A DNA stretch of 9,719 nucleotides from Candidatus Poseidoniia archaeon. GTDB taxonomy: Archaea > Thermoplasmatota > Poseidoniia > MGIII > CG-Epi1. Below the pieces are notes generated by a model, which was not told where the DNA came from, ran no database searches, and was given only the letters and a program-made list of their open reading frames with translations. A program made the translations under genes and the position numbers. Shown in pieces: positions 5,936 through 9,719 of this stretch (positions within the stretch are counted from its first letter, which is position 1; each line of letters begins with the position of its first letter). The stretch is from positions 1-9,719 of the forward strand of contig JAKURS010000033.1 in the NCBI GenBank assembly GCA_022449705.1, in the 5' to 3' direction.

Positions 5936-6298
5936 GTGGGCCACCAGCGCCTCGTCCACACCGTCAGCTTCGAATCGGCACGCAAGCTGACGCGCGTTCC
6001 TCCCGGGCATCCCTGCGGACGGCTCTACGGCCTCGCCTTCCAGCTCGAAATCCATGTCGAGGGTGAGCTTGACCCCGCGACCGGCATGGTGGTCGATTTC
6101 GCAGTGCTCGAAGAGGCATTTGCGCCGCTCAGGGCGCAGCTGGACCACAACTACCTCAACGAACTGCCAGGGCTGGAAAACCCGACCAGCGAGGTCTTGG
6201 CGGAGTGGATCTGGGAACGGCTGGCGCCCGGGTTGCCGGGGCTGCGCAAGCTGGTGCTGTGGGAGAACGAGCGCTCGCGGGTCGAGTTCTGCGGCTGA
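5936..6298 (+). CDS. QueD/6-pyruvoyltetrahydropterin synthase homologue lacking the zinc-ligand histidines
   Basis: A 120-residue protein, full family length. It aligns without gaps to QueD-type 6-carboxytetrahydropterin synthase: PPGHPCGRL (22-30), GELDPATGMVVDF (43-55), LDHNYLN (69-75) and LPGLENPTSEVLAEWIWE (77-94). QueD converts dihydroneopterin triphosphate to carboxytetrahydropterin for the queuosine/archaeosine 7-deazaguanine pathway; close relatives make pterins. Active-site Cys27, Asp70-His71 and Glu110 are kept. The three zinc ligands, which E. coli QueD has as His16, His31 and His33, are Arg16, Tyr31 and Leu33 here. Normal zinc-dependent catalysis is therefore unlikely. The reading frame is intact and the rest is well conserved, which argues against a decaying pseudogene. 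The start GTG 5936 directly follows the TGA of the hydrolase gene. No other 7-deazaguanine genes are in the window. The actual role is unknown. Confidence 0.9.
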   Translation: MGHQRLVHTVSFESARKLTRVPPGHPCGRLYGLAFQLEIHVEGELDPATGMVVDFAVLEEAFAPLRAQLDHNYLNELPGLENPTSEVLAEWIWERLAPGLPGLRKLVLWENERSRVEFCG

Positions 6299-6339
6299 CG
6301 GGGGCGGTCGCGCGGAAAGCCGGGTAGGCCGCCGTTGCA

Positions 6340-6369
6340 GGCGGGCGGCTCGTTTTTTAGCCGCCCGCC
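6340..6369 (+). terminator. Perfect 11-bp hairpin with a T6 loop, possible terminator and/or promoter element
   Basis: GGCGGGCGGCT (6340-6350) and AGCCGCCCGCC (6359-6369) are exact reverse complements, separated by the loop CGTTTTTT (6351-6358). It follows the QueD-like stop by 41 bases and precedes GTG 6381 by 11 bases. Archaeal termination depends mainly on T-runs, so T6 could end the hydrolase-QueD transcript. The same T-rich stretch (TTTTTTA, centred near 6356) is also about 25 bases before GTG 6381, the distance expected for a TATA-like box serving a leaderless message. The hairpin is certain from the sequence; its role is inferred. Confidence 0.55.
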
Positions 6370-6380
6370 ACTGAGCAGGC

Positions 6381-6683
6381 GTGCCCACTATCACCTTCCG
6401 GGTTGATACAACCGCACGCGGCAAGCGGCTGCTCGACCTAGGTGAGCTGATGCGCGAGGCTGGCTACCTCGAGGGGTTCAGCTTCGACCATGATGCCCAG
6501 GAGGTCCGCTTCCACTTCGCCGAACCACCTGTGGTCTTCGGTCCCGACGGCAAGATTGACCTGGGCGAACTGGAGGAATATGTTCGCAGCGAGACCTCAG
6601 TCGGCAAGAAATTCGACGATGAACTGTTGCGCGAGGTCTTCAACCTCGACGAGACCGGACACGTCTGGCAGCCAGAAGAGTAA
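6381..6683 (+). CDS. Small acidic protein of unknown function
   Basis: I do not recognise this 100-residue protein. It is strongly acidic and lacks membrane segments and cysteines. It begins with a predicted strand (TITFRVD), then a helix-like stretch (LLDLGELMREAGYLEG), strands with alternating Phe and charged residues (VRFHFAE) and a second Leu/Glu helix region (about 61-69). It ends in an acidic tail with a Trp (HVWQPEE). DGKIDLGEL (56-64) looks like the second half of an EF-hand loop, but the first ligand positions are not acidic, so calcium binding is unlikely. GTG 6381 is the chosen start; there is no convincing ribosome-binding site, so a leaderless transcript is possible. Its last 44 bases overlap the convergent protease gene. 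Codon use looks like that of its neighbours, which supports a real gene. Confidence 0.7.
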   Translation: MPTITFRVDTTARGKRLLDLGELMREAGYLEGFSFDHDAQEVRFHFAEPPVVFGPDGKIDLGELEEYVRSETSVGKKFDDELLREVFNLDETGHVWQPEE

Positions 6684-9600
6684 CACCGGCCAAGACCGCC
6701 GCCGCCATCCAGGCTGCCGGTGCCGGGAGGAGTGAGTCATCGTCGCGCTGCAGCGACTGCACCTCGACCTGCACGGTCGCCTCGCCAGTCGCACCGGTGG
6801 GGTCGCGTGCGACCAGCGTCAGCATATGCGTGCCGGCTGAGAGCTGGACCTCGACCGATGTTTCGGTCGTCGTCGCAAGTAATCCGTCACGGTCACTGCT
6901 CCAGATGAAGAGCAGCTGGTCTCCGTCCGGGTCGCTGCTGCCGGCGGCAGAGAGCGTAACCAGCGTGCCTTCCGTCAGCTGTGTGCCGGGAAGCGGCAGC
7001 GCAATCAATGCCTGCGGGGCACCGTTGGGCGCCTGCTCCAGGACACTTACGGTGACGCTAGCCGGGGCGGACGAGCGCGCGCCCTCGTCATCTTCGACCT
7101 CAAGCGTCGCGACGTAGCTGCCCGGGGCAGTGTAGGTGTGCAGTATCCACGACTGCGAGCCCCAGCCGGTCGTTTCGCCATCGCCAAAATCGAAGGCGTA
7201 GGCGGCAATGTCAGAATCATCGCTGGATGAGTTTCCGCTGAAGCTGACAGGGTTGCCGACCTCGACCTCAAGCAGGTCAGCCGCCAGTCGCGCTGTCGGC
7301 CTGCGATTGGCGTCGTCGTTGGTCACTTCGACCTCGACTGTGGCCAATGATGAATAATTAAAGCCGTCCCACGCCCGCGCCTCGATGCGGTAGCGGCCGT
7401 TCAGGTCCTGCGTCGTATTCCACTCCCAGCTCCAGGCGGTGGTGCCTTCTGCTACTTCCCACTCGCCAGGAGTGACGCGCGCCTCGACACGGCGCACCGC
7501 CCAGTCGTCGCTGGCGGTACCGGAAACGGTGACCAGACCAGAAACAATCTGGTTCTGGTAGGGGGTGGTGATGAACAGCAGCGGTGGTTGGGTGTCGATT
7601 ACCTCCACGATGCTGACCATGAGCTGCGCTGTGTGATCGGACTCGTCGGCGTCGCTGGGGGAGATGTCGACCAGCTCCGCTGCCAGCGTGTGGTCACCCA
7701 GCGTCGCGGTCCAGCCGAACGCCAGCGTGAGCGCCTGCTCCGGGTCGAGCGACCCCTCGCGGGTGCCGAGCGGCTCGCCATCGGCGCTGAACGCGACGCT
7801 GAAGCTGCGTGCCCGGCCCTGGCCTTCGTTGACGATGCGAGCCACCAGCTGCACCTCCTCGTCCGGCAGCGGCACTTCCGGCTGCAACCGCAAGGACTCG
7901 AACCGCAGGTCAGGCGGGTCGCTGTAGCTGCTCAGGTCGAGGGCGGTGGGAACGCCGGAGTTGTTGTTAAGCGTGAAGCTGGCGCGAAGCTGCGTCTCCG
8001 TGACCGTTTCCGGGGCCAACAGGTCGAAGCGCAGCGTCGGGTGCGAGGCGAGCAGCTCGCCCGTATCGGGCTCACCGGTGTAGTTGAACCAAGCGCGCAC
8101 GAAGTGCTCACCATCCTGCTCGCCGACCCAAAGCCCCTCCTCGGCGCTCAGGCTATCTGCGGCATTCGCATCCAGCTCGAAATTGCCGGGCGCCGGCCAC
8201 GCTGCCGACCAGCGCGCCTCCATTGTGACCGAATCAGGCAGCTCTCCCTGCGGGTAGTTCTGGATAGTACCGCCATCCTCGCCGCGGGTGGTAAACTCGG
8301 TGCGGGTGTAATCCATAGTGAGCGTGAAACTTTCGTTCGCCAGTACTGGGATTTCAGCCAGTCCTGCCAGACTGCCGGACGCCAAATCGAGCGACCGCTG
8401 TACGGCACCGAGGGCGTCAACAGTACCCCAGCCGTAGCAGTTGTTGGGCGAGTAGAACTCGCCGCAGTCCAAGTCGAACGGGACGTGATGGTCGCTGGTC
8501 TCGCGCATGATCTGCTTGTATGGGCTAATGATGGAGTCGGGGCGCATTTGCGGGTTGGCCTGTACCATCAGCGCGGCAAGGCCGGCGATGTGCGGCGCCG
8601 ACATGCTGGTTCCCGAGTAGGAAACATACCCGTCGCCACTACCCTTCTGGGCTGACATCACGCCGCCGCCGGGTGCCATCACGTCCGGCTTGAGGCGGCC
8701 GTCACCAGTCGGGCCGCGTGAAGAGTAGATTTCACGGTTGTGTTCGTCGTTGACAGCGCCGACGGTAATCGCGCGCTCGCTGTCGCCAGGGTAGGTGACC
8801 GAGCCGGGGTGTGCCGCGAAGCCGAGATTACCGTTGCCGATGGCGACCGTCGTCACGATGCCGTTCTCGACGGCAGCGTCGAGCGCCTGTGATATGGAGG
8901 ACTGGCCATTATTGGTCGCGCCCGGTATCACGACCGGTCCGCCCAGCGAGAGAGACATGACACGGATGTTGAACCGGTCGCGGTTGGCAATGGTCCAATC
9001 GACCGCGCGCAGCAGGTCATTGGTGTCGCCGCCACCGCCGTCAAGCGCAATCACCCCCGCCAGCCGCGCCTGCGGTGCCACGCCGGCGTAGGTTCCCGAA
9101 GGCCCGCCGGTACCGGCAGCGATGCCGGCGACATGGGTGCCGTGGCTGCCGGAGTCGTGCGGCTGTTCTTCGGGGTATTCCTTGTCGGTGTTGGCGTTGT
9201 AGAACGCCAGCTTGCCGTCCGCATCGACCGCTATCTTCGGGTCATCGGTCGAGCCGATATCATCAAGGTCATCGAGCGACTCATGCGCGAAATCGACGCC
9301 AGTATCGAGAATCGCGATGGTCACGTTCTCGCCCCGAAAGCCGAACTGCGACCAGACGGCGGTCGTGCGCAGCGAAGCGACGCTGTTGTCGAGCGCGGGA
9401 TAGAACATGACGTCCGGCTCGAGCCACACCAGTCCAGAAATCCATGTCAGTGATGGTAGCGCATTGAGCGGCACGATTGCCCCGAATGTCTCGAATCTGG
9501 GAAACCAGGAGACGACTTCACCACCTAAGGACACAACGTAGGTGCGGTGCTCACCACGTAAATCATCCACACGTATGATTACCGAAATCTGCCCTTCTGG

Positions 9601-9719
9601 GGCTGGCGTTCCTCCCAATTCACCAATGCGCCCCGGCTGGGCAGCCATCAGCGCCAGCCGCGGGTCAACCAAGTGCGCCGTTTCGGCTGGCAACTCAACC
9701 CCAACCGGTGATGTGGGAG
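6640..9719 (-). CDS. Subtilisin-like S8 serine protease, exported and C-terminally anchored, with CARDB/Ig/PKD-like repeats; 5' end outside window
   Basis: The frame is open to the right edge, so the signal peptide and true start lie outside. A TTG at 9693 is only the first candidate start; residue numbers here count from it. Residues 36-100 resemble a subtilisin propeptide-like region. The catalytic domain (about 105-430) has all three residues: Asp130 in AILDTGVD, His184 in SHGTHVAG and Ser363 in GTSMSAPHIAG, with oxyanion Asn287 in AIGNGN. A region of no clear family follows (about 440-590). Then come a CARDB-like domain (about 595-695), an Ig-like domain starting DTQPPLLFITTP (about 700-795), a PKD domain with FDFGDGE (about 800-885) and a second PKD-like domain with AGSSDPDGDQL (about 890-975). 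A single hydrophobic helix (WMAAAVLAGVTLLAA) and an Arg-rich tail end the protein, a membrane anchor with the basic end inside. The likely role is cell-surface degradation of extracellular protein. Confidence 0.93.
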   Translation of the reverse strand, partial: PTSPVGVELPAETAHLVDPRLALMAAQPGRIGELGGTPAPEGQISVIIRVDDLRGEHRTYVVSLGGEVVSWFPRFETFGAIVPLNALPSLTWISGLVWLEPDVMFYPALDNSVASLRTTAVWSQFGFRGENVTIAILDTGVDFAHESLDDLDDIGSTDDPKIAVDADGKLAFYNANTDKEYPEEQPHDSGSHGTHVAGIAAGTGGPSGTYAGVAPQARLAGVIALDGGGGDTNDLLRAVDWTIANRDRFNIRVMSLSLGGPVVIPGATNNGQSSISQALDAAVENGIVTTVAIGNGNLGFAAHPGSVTYPGDSERAITVGAVNDEHNREIYSSRGPTGDGRLKPDVMAPGGGVMSAQKGSGDGYVSYSGTSMSAPHIAGLAALMVQANPQMRPDSIISPYKQIMRETSDHHVPFDLDCGEFYSPNNCYGWGTVDALGAVQRSLDLASGSLAGLAEIPVLANESFTLTMDYTRTEFTTRGEDGGTIQNYPQGELPDSVTMEARWSAAWPAPGNFELDANAADSLSAEEGLWVGEQDGEHFVRAWFNYTGEPDTGELLASHPTLRFDLLAPETVTETQLRASFTLNNNSGVPTALDLSSYSDPPDLRFESLRLQPEVPLPDEEVQLVARIVNEGQGRARSFSVAFSADGEPLGTREGSLDPEQALTLAFGWTATLGDHTLAAELVDISPSDADESDHTAQLMVSIVEVIDTQPPLLFITTPYQNQIVSGLVTVSGTASDDWAVRRVEARVTPGEWEVAEGTTAWSWEWNTTQDLNGRYRIEARAWDGFNYSSLATVEVEVTNDDANRRPTARLAADLLEVEVGNPVSFSGNSSSDDSDIAAYAFDFGDGETTGWGSQSWILHTYTAPGSYVATLEVEDDEGARSSAPASVTVSVLEQAPNGAPQALIALPLPGTQLTEGTLVTLSAAGSSDPDGDQLLFIWSSDRDGLLATTTETSVEVQLSAGTHMLTLVARDPTGATGEATVQVEVQSLQRDDDSLLPAPAAWMAAAVLAGVTLLAARRVRSRRG

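Noticed and set aside
6540..6590. EF-hand calcium-binding loop in the small acidic protein
   Set aside because: DGKID..EL matches only the second half of the loop; the first and third ligand positions are Val and Gly, not acidic.
7588..8655. 355-residue plus-strand reading frame
   Set aside because: It lies entirely antisense to the S8 protease. The composition is typical of a GC-rich shadow frame, and the protease frame holds clear domains.
1..9719. CRISPR array, insertion sequence, integrase or toxin-antitoxin/defence system
   Set aside because: No regularly spaced repeats, transposase or recombinase motifs, or defence-family domains were seen; genes are densely packed housekeeping and exported types.

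Overview
This 9.7 kb, GC-rich window looks archaeal, and more precisely euryarchaeal. It carries an uninterrupted translation and ribosome-assembly cassette of archaeal type: initiation factor aIF1A, a RIO1 kinase and a two-KH Dim2/Pno1-like protein. It also has a Trm5-type tRNA methyltransferase, TATA-like boxes upstream of genes, frequent GTG starts and tightly overlapping genes. Two large secreted or anchored proteins, one an S8 protease with CARDB/Ig/PKD-like repeats, together with glycine-cleavage genes, would suit a heterotrophic marine Thermoplasmatota lineage such as Marine Group II or III. That placement is inference from gene style, not from a marker search.

Layout. Bases 1-819 (minus) hold the 5' part of a large exported protein that runs off the left edge; its leader at 820-945 has a good TATA-like box. 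Bases 946-3340 (minus) are an overlapping three-gene operon, gcvT-gcvH-trm5, joined by two 4-base GTGA stop/start overlaps. A 60-base divergent gap with a palindromic TTATAA separates this from the plus-strand cassette aIF1A-RIO1-KH protein (3401-5048), also joined by overlaps. A 146-base spacer follows with a TATA-like box and a hairpin-forming inverted repeat. Next comes a metallo-beta-lactamase-fold hydrolase (5195-5935), abutted by a QueD/PTPS homologue (5936-6298). A perfect 11-bp hairpin with a T6 loop precedes a small acidic protein of unknown function (6381-6683). That gene converges on, and overlaps by 44 bases, the 3' end of a very long minus-strand subtilisin-like protease (6640-9719) whose N-terminus lies beyond the right edge.

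Function. The plus-strand cassette serves initiation and 30S maturation; RIO1 and Dim2/Pno1 act together in small-subunit assembly. The minus-strand operon supplies the T and H proteins of the glycine cleavage system and a tRNA m1G37 methyltransferase. The two flanking exported proteins suggest use of extracellular protein.

The most unusual feature is the QueD-like protein. It keeps the QueD scaffold and the Cys, Asp-His and Glu active-site residues, but all three zinc-ligand histidines are replaced (R16, Y31, L33), each by a codon one base away from CAC. It is a candidate for a repurposed, zinc-free member of the family.
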